NCBI RefSeq assembly: GCF_002994745.2
Contig: NW_020126831.1
Coordinates: 124,001-188,000, forward strand
Reading direction: 5' to 3'
DNA: 64,000 nucleotides
Origin: Rosa chinensis
Lineage: Eukaryota > Streptophyta > Magnoliopsida > Rosales > Rosaceae
Of this stretch, positions 53,190 to 64,000 are shown piece after piece. The notes beneath the pieces were generated by a model. It saw only the letters and a list, made by a program, of their open reading frames with translations. It was not told the origin of the DNA and did not search any database. Within the stretch, counting starts at the first letter, position 1, and each line of letters begins with the position of its first letter. The position numbers and the translations under genes are program-made.

Positions 53190-55681
53190 AGCTTTTGCTA
53201 GTCCCTTAGCGAAATCAACATAACAAAACAAAAAAGACTACAAAACTAAAACGAAGACTAACGAAAAGACTAAGTATAGAAAACGAAAATCAAAGACTCA
53301 AGACTCAAAAGAAACAAACATATAACACAAAAAGACTTAAACGAAAATCAAAACCAAAACAAAGACCAAGACGTTGACACACACAATGACCTCTAAGCCC
53401 TTTAACATATTGTCTCAGAAATCTCATACTTTCAAGTCACCAAGATTAGCACTTAACCAAGCATCACATCTTCAAGATATTCAAGAGCTAATTACAAAAT
53501 ATAATCCACATATAAGCATGTAAGACTTGGGGGTAAACAATGGTGATGGGTTCTTTAACATATTTCAAATAAGTCATGATTCAAACCTCACATGGATAAA
53601 TCACTCTTTCTTCTCTCAGATTCAAGGCTCATGCTTAAAAGCTTATCACTCAAGTATATGTGAAAGAATAGCAAGTGTATCACATATGTATAAGAAACGA
53701 AAGCACATATATTTTTCTTTTAAAGATCTCATGAAAGATATCAACTACTTGCACAGATGAACCCAAGCCATAAGTTCAACAGTCATAACTCATCTCCACA
53801 GATCAAAGGCTGTCCCATCTTAAGGATCAAAGAGGTTTACAATTTAAGGTTGTAATGGGGCCAAGGCTTAAGGTTTAAAGAAACGAAGGGATAGGGAAAT
53901 CACAAAGTATCCTAAAAACCTAGCAGAGCACTATTAGATGTAGAGAGACTATTTCGAATCCACCAAGCATAGCAAATGTCATGTCCTTCAAGGGCTTATA
54001 AAGGGCCAAGTGCCATCATGTTGGGCCCATACTTCATTCTAACCTTCTTTCGAACAAGTGAATTGGACAAAGACCAAATTTTTCAACAATGGACCTTCAA
54101 TTCCAAACAAACTCCAAATTCACTAAGTATAGGGGACTAAAATCCATAAACATAAACAATAGCACACATTTTTTCTTAATTGCCGAAATATTCCTTTATA
54201 TTTTTTTTTTACGATTTCTTTTTTTTTCTTTTTTCTTTTTCGGCAATTACAACAAAAATTCATATGGACAAGTCTACCCCCACACTTGAACTTCTTCATG
54301 TCTTCAGAAATCTTCCTTGACGCCAAAACTCCAAGCAAAGTCTCAAAATATGCTCCACTAAGTCTTTAGAACAAAGGGTACGGATATAACTATACTAAGG
54401 TTAAGGTTAAGGAGTTTTGAGGGTGATGAAAGAAAAAGGCTCAATGTAGGCTCAAAATGGTTAAACTAGGGGAGTCCCACGACGGGCACATATAGGGACA
54501 CAGGCTATATTTGGCTATGGTGGTAAATATCCTAAGTAAGTACCTTTATCCTTTCCAGAATCAGAGCCATATATTGATCATAAACGCTCAACAAGCATAA
54601 CAGTGAATTCTAGCATTCTCTAGTTCATCAAACTTAATCTATGGCAAGTAATCAATCAAGATGAAAGAATAATGAGATCAACAAAATCATCGCCAAGAAA
54701 ATAAGAGTATATTCATTTTTTTCATTAATCACTCACAAAGAAAGGGCACATGGCTCAAATTCTCACAAGGGTTATTATGAATCACATTATCTTCCACATA
54801 TTCATATTCTGTACCAAAGTTACGCATGCACCATATCTACTACACATTCATATGCTTTTCATACATCATAGTTAACCAAAGAATATCATCAAACATTATC
54901 TCAATCTTGTGATCCTCTTTTAGCCTTAATTTCGGAGATATAAGCTCATCCTAGACAGTTAGAAGGGCATCCTAAGACTCGATCACAAAACAAACAAAAA
55001 CAAACACATAAGTGACGCACAAACAAGACTAAAACGTTTTGGACTTAGGGTTATTTCCCTTCTCCTTTCGGTAACTCCTTTGGACCATGACCAGGTGAAG
55101 AGAGGAATGATTTTGGCGGAGCTCAGCTCACTTGATTGACAGGGGACGAGACCCTTTGTCAGCACTTCTCATATCCAAACTAGATCTTAGACATCATATC
55201 CCATTGGATGCGCCTACGATGAAGATATTTACCCAAAATTCATTTTAACTCTAACAATAAACAACAAAACAATAACACAAGTATAAAAATCGAAACATGG
55301 AGCACAAAACCTAAAACAAAAGTTAACGCAAAATTTTTTTATTTTCTGATTTTTCCGATTTTTTATTTTGTTTTCTTTTTATAACCACACAACTAGCTCC
55401 TAAAAACAAAGTGAAACGTTATACCCTTCCCCCACACTTAAATCATGCATTGTCCTCAATGTATAAACAGGTAGAAAGCATACAAAATTAAACAAGCATG
55501 GCATAAGAGTTAACGCAAGAAACCCAAAAACAAAGCAAAATTTCACGAAAATAAAGAGAAAGGGAGGAGTTCAAGAAAGCAAATCTGCGTTGATGGCTCC
55601 TCCACAGCTACGGATGAAATGGGTTGCCTCCCATGCAGCGCTTAATTTTTAAAGTCTTTCAGCCTAGACTTGCACCTTCAT
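53190..55681 (-). promoter_or_regulatory. 3' UTR of E1
   Basis: Parallel to A's 3' UTR: PPT-like motif near 54280, hairpin 54474-54499, conserved block 55621-55670, and a third PPT-like motif near 55432. It differs by an extra stretch of about 400 bases (see 55000-55430). Confidence 0.78.
55000..55430 (-). other. Extra sequence in the E1 3' UTR
   Basis: In A, C, D and F the sequence GAGTCTTAGGATGCCC is only about 100 bases from the first PPT-like motif. In E1 about 400 additional bases lie between them. They include a more GC-rich core (55050-55200) unlike its AT-rich surroundings. A 60-codon minus-strand frame (54983-55165) crosses it. I recognise no protein or element in it. Confidence 0.6.
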
Positions 55682-58600
55682 TTAGTCCTCTGGTTGTGGC
55701 GCATCTTGGAGGGGTACATCCTCCACATTGTGCTCCACAAACGCCTCATAGTAAGGTTTAAGACGATGTCCATTCACCTTGAAATCACTTCCAGTTGCAG
55801 GGCTCCTTATCTGTATAGCACCATGAGGAAAAACTTTAGTAACAATAAAAGGACCAACCCATCTAGAACGCAACTTACCAGGAAAAGTCTTAATCGAGAA
55901 TGAAATAAAAGAACTTTTTGCCCAACTACAAAGGTCTTTCCACGAATCATCTTATCATGAAAAGCCTTTGTCTTTTCCTTATAAATCCGCGCACTATCAT
56001 AAGCCTCATTTCGAATTTCCTCAAGCTCATTTAGTTGCAACTTCCTATGAAGGCCAGCCTCGTCCAAGTCCATGTTGAATGTCTTAACTGCCCACCATGC
56101 TCGATGCTCCAACTCCACAGGTAAATGGCATGGTTTCCCATACACCAAACGAAAGGGTGACATTCCTATTGGCGTTTTGTAAGCTGTCCTATACGCCCAT
56201 AATGCATCATCCAAACGTTGACTCCAATCCTTCCTAGAGGGCCCCACGGTTTTCTCAAGTATCCTCTTGATCTCCCTATTTGAAACTTCTGCTTGTCCAC
56301 TTGTTTGAGGATGATAAGGCGTTGAAACCTTATGTGTCACATGATACTTCCTAAGCAAAGCCTCAATGGTCTTGTTGCAAAAGTGAGAACCTCCATCACT
56401 AATGATAGCTCTAGGCATGCCAAACCTATTCAAGATGTTAGATTTATAAACTCTGCAACAACCTTAGAATCATTAGTCCTGGTGGCTTTCGCTTCCACCC
56501 ACTTAGAAACATAATCAACAGCCAAGAGAATATAAAGAAAACCATTAGATGAAGGAAAAGGTCCCATAAAATCAATGCCCCAAATATCAAAAATTTCGAC
56601 AACTATAATAGAATTCAAAGGCATTTGATCTTTAGTTCCTAAATTACCGGTTCTTTGGCATCTATCACATGTCATACAAAATTCATATGCATCTTTAAAC
56701 AAAGTAGGCCAATAAAACCAGATTCCAACACCTTCCTAGTAGTTCTATCAGAGCCAAAGTGACCACCACATTGTCTAGAATGGCAAAACTCAAGTATAGC
56801 TTTTTGTTCATTATTAGGCACACATCTCCTTATTAATTTATCAGAACCATATTTCCACAAGTAAGGATCATCCCAAACATATTGTCTAGCTAAAACTTAA
56901 GTCTAGCACGTTGAGCACTTTGCATATGACTAGGAAACGTTTTAGACACCAAATAATTTACAATATCTGCATACCAAGGCTCACTTACCTGGATTCCGAA
57001 GAGTTTCATCATCCGGAAACATCTCCTAAGGGTATGGCGTCCTCTTCACTCACTAGCCTACTCAAGTGGTCTGCCACAACGTTGTCAGAGCCCTTCTTAT
57101 CCTTGATCTCCACATCAAACTCTTGAAGCAAGAGTATCCAACGAATTGCCTAGGGTTTGCCTCCTTTTTTGACATCAGGTACCTTAAAGCTGCATGATCA
57201 GAGTAAACAATAACTTTTAGTACCCAATAATATGAACGAAATTTTCTAAGGCAAAAACAACAGCTAAAAGTTTTTTTCAGTTGTAGAGTAATTGAGTTGA
57301 GCATCATTAAGGGTTCTAGAAGCATAGTAGATGGCATAAGGCTTCTTGTCCCTCATTTGGCCTAGTACGGCCCCAATAGCATAATCTGAGGCGTCACACA
57401 TGATCTCAAAGGGAAGAGACCAATCTGGTGGAAGCATGATGGGCGCAGACGTTAGAAGTTCCTTCAATGTGTTGAACGCAGCCTTGCAATCCTCTTTGAA
57501 CTCAAACGCCACATCCTTTTGGAGAAGACGACATAATGGCCTAGAAATCTTGGAGAAGTCCTTGATGAAGCGTCTGTAGAAACCTGCATGTCCAAGAAAA
57601 GAGCGGACCTCCCTCACACTTGTGGGGTATGGTAAGTACTTAACAAGATCTACTTTAGCCTTATCAACTTCTATTCCATGTTTTGAAACAATATGCCCTA
57701 AGACTATCCCTTGATTCACCATAAAGTGACATTTTTCCCAATTAAGCACAAGATTAGTCTCTTCACAACGCCTAAGTATTAATTCTAAGTTGTTTAAGCA
57801 ATCATCAAAGTCTTTACCAAAAACTGAAAAGTCATCCATAAACACTTCAATAATTTTCTCAATAAAATCAGAAAAAATATTTACCATGCATCTTTGAAAC
57901 GTACCTGGAGCATTGCAAAGTCCAAAGGCATTCTTCTGTAGGCAAACGTCCCAAAGGGGCATGTGAAGGTGGTCTTCTCTTGATCCTCATTAGCAATGGC
58001 GATTTGGTTGTAACCAGAATACCCATCCAGAAAGCAATAGAACTCGTGGCCAGCCAACCTCTCAAGCATCTGATCAATGAATGGCAAAGGGAAGTGATCC
58101 TTCCTAGTAGTGCGTTGAGCTTCCTATAGTCTATGCAAACTCGATGTCCAGTCACAGTTCTCTGAGGCACTAATCATTCTCTGCATTCTTCACAACAGTT
58201 ATCCCAGACTTCTTTGGTACAACTTGAACTGGTGAGACCCACTTAGAATCTGAGATGGGGTAGATGACACCACAATCAAGTAGCTTGATGACTTCCTTCT
58301 TTACAACCTCCATCATAGGTGGGTTCAAACGTCTTTGAGCCTAGTTGGCTTGGCTCCTTCCTCAAGCAAAATCCTATGGACACAAGTGGTAGGGCTAATT
58401 CCCTTGATATCTGCTAAAGTCCAACCAATTGCAGTCTTGTGTCTTTTAAGCATCTCCACTAACTTGTCCTCTTGATTTAACGTTAATGATGAAGAGATGA
58501 TGACAGGTAACGTCTCCTTTTCCCCAATAGACATACTTCAAATGATTCGGTAATTGCTTAAGCTCTAAGGTGGGTGCCTGAATTACTGAAGGCAGAGGTT

Positions 58601-58838
58601 TATTAGTAGAGATGGGGAGTGAAAAAGAAGGAGATGACTACCTCCAAAGGACATTGCCTCAAGGGAAGCAACGTTTTCAAGGTGGATGGCATCATAGAAC
58701 TTCGTGAGATCTTCCTTAGGTATGGTGGCACCATCTTCCATGAAACCAACACCACTTGCAATGGTTGAGACCATGGTATCCTCCTCCATTATTTCCATGA
58801 ATTTCTGCGCAAGATCATCAAGTATATCAATAGAAAAA
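55682..58838 (-). pseudogene. pol: Decayed pol of E1 (RT, RNase H, IN); protease and gag absent
   Basis: Minus-strand homology to A's polyprotein starts in the protease-RT linker (FSIDILDDLAQKF at 58838) and ends at the C-terminus (DAPQPED, stop at 55682-55684). Visible parts: RT with FMDD (57831-57842), RNase H with MCDAS (near 57390-57400), integrase zinc finger (about 56690-56830), catalytic [13 protein letters not shown] and SGQAEVSN segments, and GPF module. At least seven frameshifts separate these, for example near 58330, 58140, 57950, 57270, 56900, 56710, 56440 and 55870. Protein similarity to A is high and most breaks are single-base. The 5' boundary is exact: E2's LTR starts in mid-codon. 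Non-functional as read. Confidence 0.9.
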
Positions 58839-61509
58839 TGATAGGAGCATAAAATGCGACGTTTATAATGTTTAAACCCTATATTTGCTAAGTTATTCCC
58901 TTATCTTGATCAATTTAACTTAGTTAGTGTTTTTCAGGTGAAAATGGAATCGCAAGGTCCGAAAATGGCTAAGGAAGGCATAAAGGACGCAAAAATGGAA
59001 AGAAATGAAGAAATGGAAGTTCTCCAGTTTGACTAGGAAAATGAATCCTAGTTGGAGTAGGAATCAGAAGCTGACTTGGATTCAAACTCTTAAGTCGCGG
59101 AAATTAGAAGTTCTACTTGAACAGGGAAACCCAATTCTACTCAAATATGGAATCCTAGTGTGATAAGGAGTCCCTGTTGGATAAGGATTACTCAAGAAGG
59201 TTCCGGAAGAGTGTAGAAGAATCGCAGAAAAGAAGTTTGTATTCAACTAGGAAACCTATTTGCATATGGAGTTCTACTCATACTAGGAGAGCTATGGAAC
59301 GATCTAGAAGGCTCAAGAAGGTCATGTGCCGTGCACATGGAAGAGGAAGCAACAAGAGATTCGAATTACAAAGCAATGTGGAATTTGGACTTTGTTGAGT
59401 AAGGATTGGAATTGCCGTGAGATTCTTGAAGGTTCTAGGGAGTTCTTGACGTTTCTACTTCAGAATAGGCGTGAAAGACATGTGAGAGGCATGTGATGCA
59501 AAGGAAAACCGAATTGGACTCATCTTGTGCCTCAAAAGTCGAAACCAATACAGATTCGAAATCTGCCTGTGCAGATCAGTCAACTTCAACGGAGTGTCAA
59601 AAATCGCTCAGAGCTCAGAAATTATGATCTTTATATGGTTAGAAAGCTACAGATGTCTAGTTTCCAGAGCTTTTTACAGCTCATCAATATCTATTTTCTA
59701 GAGAAAGTTATGGCCGTTTTAGTGGACTGAGGTCAATCCTGCCGGAAATCTGTTTCGTGAGAAAGAAGTCCTAAATCACTTAAACTAAGAGAAACCAAGT
59801 AGACCGAACGAATTGGGAGTGCCTTGAGACGTTCTACTATATATACCTTGTGTATTAGACGTTCAGGGGTAATTTATTCTCCACAATTTTCGTTCTCACC
59901 GGTTTGCTCTTGAGTTTCAGGTTTTCGCGTCTTGCAAGTTCTAGCCGTGCCATCCTCCATCTTTGCCGTGATCTTCACTTTGTGCCGCCGCCTTGGATCT
60001 GCGTTGGACCTTGGGACGTGTCTAAGGGTTGTTCTTACCATCTTCATCATGTTTTCTTCTCGGTTTTGTAACTTGTTAGATAGAAATTCTGTTTTTGTTT
60101 TTCTTTGTGTAAAACCGAAACCATGAGTTAACTTTCTGATTTTTGGATGCGATTTGGATAGTCTTTTCAATGTTTGATGTGTTTATGTATGTTTGATTCT
60201 TGTTAATTGCCGATTTCATGAAGATGATCTGATTTTGTTTTATGGAAAACTTTTGCATGTTCTTGTTCTTTGGTTCGAAACTTAGAGTGATTGCATGTAA
60301 TTGGAGCTAGTAATTAGGTTTATGCGTTGTAACCCTAATTCACTTAAGTAGTAAAGGCTTTGGACAAAGGTCGAAATCAGATTATGCATGTGATGAATTG
60401 ACTTGCGTTGAGTACTTGGATTTGCATGTTCATTGACCAAACTTTCACTTGTTCTTAATGATTCGAATGCATGAGATCATGAGTTGCGTTGATTGTGTGA
60501 TACCTGCGTTTGAAATATGTTGGATTAAGTGCGTTGCTTAATTGACTAAGTAAAGGGAAGTAAAATAAGGGACATTGGTTGCGTTGATCTTTGTTTCTTG
60601 GTTGATGATGTTCCATGGTAATTAATAAGATTAAGGGATGCATGAATATGTTGTTCTTGATTAGTTCTTGAAAAATTGTTCTTCAAAGATTCTTCTCTTC
60701 CCACCTATGTAAATAAAATGTTTTCTTGTTTTAATCTTTTAATGTTTTCGAAATTTTATGTTCTTCAATCTTTAAAAACCCCCTATCTTTATGTTTTCTT
60801 GTTTGTGTAAATAAATAAAATTAACTTAGATTTTTAGATAGCATGTTAACCTAGTTAAATAAAAAAAAAAAATAAAAAAAAAATAAATGTTTTTAATTTC
60901 GTGAATAGTGTCTCCGTGAATAGTAAATATGTGTTTGTTTTAGTTTTAGTGTTTTTTAGGAGTTTGTTATGTGTTTGTTATGTGCTCCTATTTTTTAGGG
61001 ATTAGCTCCTAAATTTTAGGGAAAGTAGTTAGAGTTAGTTTTGACTTAGTATTTCTTGTTTGACTTAGTCAATAATTTGTTTTCTTAATAATTAAGTAAT
61101 TCTAATTAGTATATAACTAGTAATCCTTGTTGTATATTTTCTAATGTGATATGGATTTGTAAATTGTGTATAAATAGGAGTAGGATTTCCAAAACCTTTT
61201 CTAACTCAAATTCTTTCTTTGTTTCGAATTGTGTGAGTATATATATGTGTTAGTTTTCATTGTTTTCTTCATTCTTTGCTCTCTAATTTCGTATGCTATG
61301 TAAGTATGTTGCTCTCTAACTTGTAAATTCTAATTTTCGTAAAAACTTGTATATGTTCTTATAATTTTCGTGTGATGTATATTCTATGTTTCTATAATTT
61401 GTTTCTCACATGTTAGCACCCTCAATCCCCGGTTTGTTCGATACCCTATTTGCTCTATACTAATGATGATATTTTCAGGGTTTAAATTGGCGATGCTTTG
61501 CACGTATCA
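58839..61509 (+). repeat. 5' LTR of E2
   Basis: 2671 bases, TGATAGGAGCATAAAATGCG to GCACGTATCA. TATA box 59838-59845. CAATCCCCGG at 61423-61432. A TTAG or ACAG preceded by a T-rich stretch, seen in all families before this block, resembles a 3' splice site. Confidence 0.94.
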
Positions 61510-61514
61510 ATTTT

Positions 61515-61532
61515 TGGCGCCGTTGCCGGGGA
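61515..61532 (+). promoter_or_regulatory. Primer-binding site (tRNA-Asp) of E2
   Basis: TGGCGCCGTTGCCGGGGA, five bases after the LTR end; its distal part with TTG (61526-61535) is complementary to 61423-61432. Confidence 0.92.
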
Positions 61533-62486
61533 TTGAAAAGTCTTCATGTGATGAAAACGCCACTAAGGTATGATTTTGGTAAGGGATTTTGAACTATTAT
61601 GGAATAGGTGAAGTCTCGTTTGTTGATATTAGCCTTAACCCCTTATTAGCACCTGATTCAGGTCTTTTAAGGTTGAGGGCGGCTTTTATTAACACTTGAA
61701 AAATGTCTTACACTTAGGCCTTTTCTTATCTAAGTAAGTATAGCCTATGTGAAATGGTGACTAGGAAGGGGACAACGTCCATGATGGGTTTTGAATCCAG
61801 AAGTGCAATCAAACGAGCCTAAACCACTATGTGGGAGTAGCTTGTGCCAAAATGGTTTCTACCTCTCGTGTTCGTCCTCCCCCGCACTGGCCATTTCAGT
61901 AAGGTTGCCCAAAGGATTTGAGAAGAAGTATGTGTGGAGGCAAGGACTTGGGCCGCACGTCCAAAACAATGGTTCATTATGTCTTATTGAAGTCATACAC
62001 TTAGACAATTTTCGAAAGAATTGGCTTTGGTAAGAAGGATGTGAGTCATAACGGAATAGGTGAGAGTTCTTTTATTAATACTTGTCAAGCAACTCCTTTT
62101 ATCTCTGCGGCGCACCTTAGTAACACAGGGTGTCTAGGTTGATTGGATACGAGAAGTGCTTACAAGAGGGCCAAAACCACTATGTGGGAGTAGCTCCGCC
62201 AAAATCGTTCCTCTACTACCTGGCTCTGTGCCAAAAGAGTTACCAAAAGATAAAGGGGGGAGACTTGTATTAACATTAGAATCTTGGGCCGCACGTCTAA
62301 ACCTTGACTTAACAACTACTTATTTAAGTTGATTACTTCGAAAGTTGTAGAAGATTGTAACTAACCACTATAAATTTTCGTTGACCATGTGTATACTTGT
62401 ATATATGTGACGTTTTAGTGTGTGTACCTTGGTCCACGTCATGTTTATACCTTACTAACATTATTCTTTTGTTCTACTACAGATCA
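61533..62486 (+). promoter_or_regulatory. Leader of E2
   Basis: Two modules: 61600-62000, related to A's module 1, with hairpin 61824-61834; and a diverged copy at 62050-62330 with hairpin 62177-62187. Both start GGAATAGGTGA and contain GGGCCGCACGTC. It ends with a T-rich stretch and CTACAG (62477-62482), 8 bases before the gag start. No gene. Confidence 0.78.
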
Positions 62487-62507
62487 ATGAATGTCTGGAT
62501 CGTCTGA
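62487..62507 (+). other. Six-codon upstream reading frame at the E2 gag start
   Basis: ATG AAT GTC TGG ATC GTC TGA, starting four bases before the gag ATG at 62491; the same geometry as A, F and G. Confidence 0.45.
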
Positions 62508-63544
62508 ACCACCCAAGTACACCAAAACGCCCCTCCACGTCATTCAAGCACGAATTGAAAAGCTTAAGAAAAACTCGGATCTCTTTGACGTCCAAGTTGC
62601 CACTCCACTTCAATTTCGTGAGCTTCACTTAGATAGTGAAGGGAATAGAGTAGAGGGAGGATCAGAAGCTTCTGACACTTCAGTTGTTCCATCACCACAC
62701 CAAACGCCACCTCCATCACCTCGTGCACTCTTAGTCATTCCATCACCACCACCACCAATGGCTCTCACCATCAGGCAACTTTCTACATCCGTCATCCCAC
62801 CTGGTGGCGTCCCAACTTGCATAACCTACCCTACTGCAGCTGAGGATTAACAGCTGATTTTGAGTTGAAGTCTGGGTTGCTTCATCGTCTTCCTACGTTC
62901 CATGGACTCTCTATGGAAGATCCCAATAACCACTTGATGGAGTTTCAATTCATATGCACTAGCATGAAGCCTCAAGGAGCGGATGAGCAAATCTTGAAGC
63001 TGAAGGCCTTCCCATTTTCGTTGGCTGACAAGGCAAAGCAGTGGCTCTATGAGTTGCCTAGTGGACGAATTGCATCTTGGGCAGACATGATGAAGGCGTT
63101 TCTTGAGAAGTATTTTCCTACATCTCGCATCATCATGTTAAGGAAGAAGATAAGTGGAATTCAACAAGGGCAAGATGAGTCCTACGCAGATTACTATGAG
63201 AGGTTCAAGTCTCTCACCACTCAATGCCCTCAACATGGCATGAAGGATGAGACCTTGCTCACTTGTTTTTACGATGGGCTCACCAACTTGGAAAGAGACA
63301 TGCTAGATGCAGCTTCTGGTGGATCGTTTGTTGACAAGGAACCTGCGGCTGGAATGGTTCTAATTGAGAATAGGGCCTTGAATCAACAACAATATGGGAG
63401 CTCTAGGCCCAAATCCACCACCACAGTGAAAGGGTCCATGAGGTAAGTACTTTAGCTCAATTGGAGGATAAAATTAACAAACTTACTTCTCTTGTGTCTC
63501 AGGGAGCGCATGGACAAGTTATGGTGTGTGGAGTTTGCTCAATG
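62491..63544 (+). pseudogene. gag: Gag of E2, frameshifted and truncated by a D-type LTR
   Basis: Starts MSGSSEPPKYTKTPLHVIQ, with a proline/serine-rich stretch and ITYPTAAED. It then meets a TAA at 62848 with a frameshift. The Gag core resumes in another frame at 62865-63446 ([56 protein letters not shown] segments). Another shift near 63440 leads to the start of the zinc knuckle. The reading VCGVCSM stops at 63544, where a D-type LTR begins: the insertion falls between the second cysteine and the histidine. Protease and pol, if present, lie beyond the window. Confidence 0.88.
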
Positions 63545-64000
63545 TGATGCGCTCGAAAGCAAGCGCATAATTTAACCCTAAAAATATCATAGTAGTATAA
63601 GCAAGTAGGGATCGTTCTATTCCGGGGATTGAGGGTACACCTGTCATTGTCAAACAGTTAAACAATTAAAATTACAACAAAGTATAATATTCACAAAGAT
63701 TTTCACAAGTATAAACATTATTTACTAAAACAGGGGGGATTTTGTTTTTGGGTTTTTCGAAAATTAATTAAGTAAACAAACGAATTAAAATGCAAAAACA
63801 TAAAAACACAAATGGAATGAGAGAACAAAGATCAAAATCGAAACATATGATTAAAATTGATTCAAACCCTAATATTGTTCATCTAAGTCATGAGAAAGGA
63901 GTTGATCATGTGAAACATTCGAAAGCAAATGAATTCCCATTTTTACTTTTCAATGCTAATTAACCTAAGCGAAAGCACCTAGATTAATCCTATCAAACAT
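63545..64000 (-). repeat. D-type LTR, minus strand, partial
   Basis: The minus strand ends GCTTTCGAGCGCATCA at 63545, the D-type LTR end; the common U5 block (GTGTACCCTCAATCCCCGGA) follows. It runs off the window. Because minus orientation puts the LTR end next to the flank CAATG (63540-63544), this is either the 3' LTR of an element extending to the right or a solo LTR. Confidence 0.9.

Larger units (their letters stand above)
40782..58838 (-). mobile_element. Element E1: Athila-like element, minus strand, interrupted by F and cut by E2
   Basis: Minus-strand order from right to left: decayed pol (58838-55682), conserved block, 3' UTR, PPT, 3' LTR (53174-40782, with F inside). Its 5' part (protease, gag, leader, 5' LTR) must lie beyond the insertion of E2 and outside the window. 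The LTR family (about 2.65 kb) is shared with E2. Confidence 0.88.
58839..63544 (+). mobile_element. Element E2: Athila-like element, 5' half
   Basis: 5' LTR, PBS, leader, broken gag, then cut by a D-type LTR at 63545. It inserted into E1's pol; the left flank is AAAAA (58834-58838), but the other end is outside the window. Same LTR family as E1, so one E element landed in another in opposite orientation. Confidence 0.88.

Noticed and set aside
1..64000. Host genes, tRNA or rRNA genes
   Set aside because: The only tRNA-like sequences are the 18-nt primer-binding sites. No exon-like frame outside gag or pol homology could be supported.

Overview
The window is repeat-dense plant nuclear DNA, very probably from a dicot. 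It holds no recognisable host gene. Everything I can assign belongs to nested LTR retrotransposons of the Ty3/gypsy superfamily, Athila-like lineage. Evidence for the lineage: LTRs of about 1.7-2.7 kb that start TG and end CA, primer-binding sites matching the 3' end of plant tRNA-Asp, 5-bp target duplications, a polypurine tract of the form AAGTGTGGGGGAATT, and a single Gag-PR-RT-RNaseH-IN polyprotein without a chromodomain. The base composition is AT-rich.

Layout. (1) 1-19811: element B on the minus strand, a deletion derivative whose 3' LTR is cut by the window start. Element A (1825-15906, plus) sits inside B's internal region. A is complete and carries an uninterrupted 1886-codon gag-pol. 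(2) 19812-26018: element C (plus), a decayed gag without pol, 3' UTR, one LTR, then a second 5' internal region, so two element units share one LTR. B had inserted into C's gag. (3) 26019-38780: element G (plus, same LTR family as B). It has a truncated 5' LTR, a gag without pol, and a 3' LTR that is interrupted by element D (32662-38695, plus). D has two LTRs and no PBS, gag or pol. (4) 38781-40781: a piece of a D-type LTR (plus) abutting a minus-strand D-type 3' UTR. (5) 40782-58838: element E1 (minus). Its 3' LTR is split by element F (41193-50929, plus, gag without pol), and its decayed pol is cut at 58838 by element E2. (6) 58839-63544: element E2 (plus), 5' LTR, PBS, leader and broken gag, cut inside the zinc knuckle by a minus-strand D-type LTR (63545-64000) that runs off the window.

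How the parts relate. Only A has an intact polyprotein. B, C, D, F and G lack pol but keep LTRs and conserved untranslated blocks, so they look non-autonomous and would depend on enzymes supplied by relatives such as A. C, F and G keep gag and lose everything from about the Gag/protease border onward. That resembles the TR-GAG class of plant elements, reached here in two different LTR families.

The most interesting material is in the non-coding parts. It includes a leader hairpin with paired base changes that keep its stem, a six-codon upstream reading frame overlapping the gag start in three families, a 10-nt U5 segment complementary to the PBS region, three polypurine-tract-like motifs per 3' UTR, and a block of about 50 nt after the coding region that survives in every family. 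A caution applies throughout: duplicate copies differ mostly by single-base indels, so some frameshifts may be assembly errors rather than decay.
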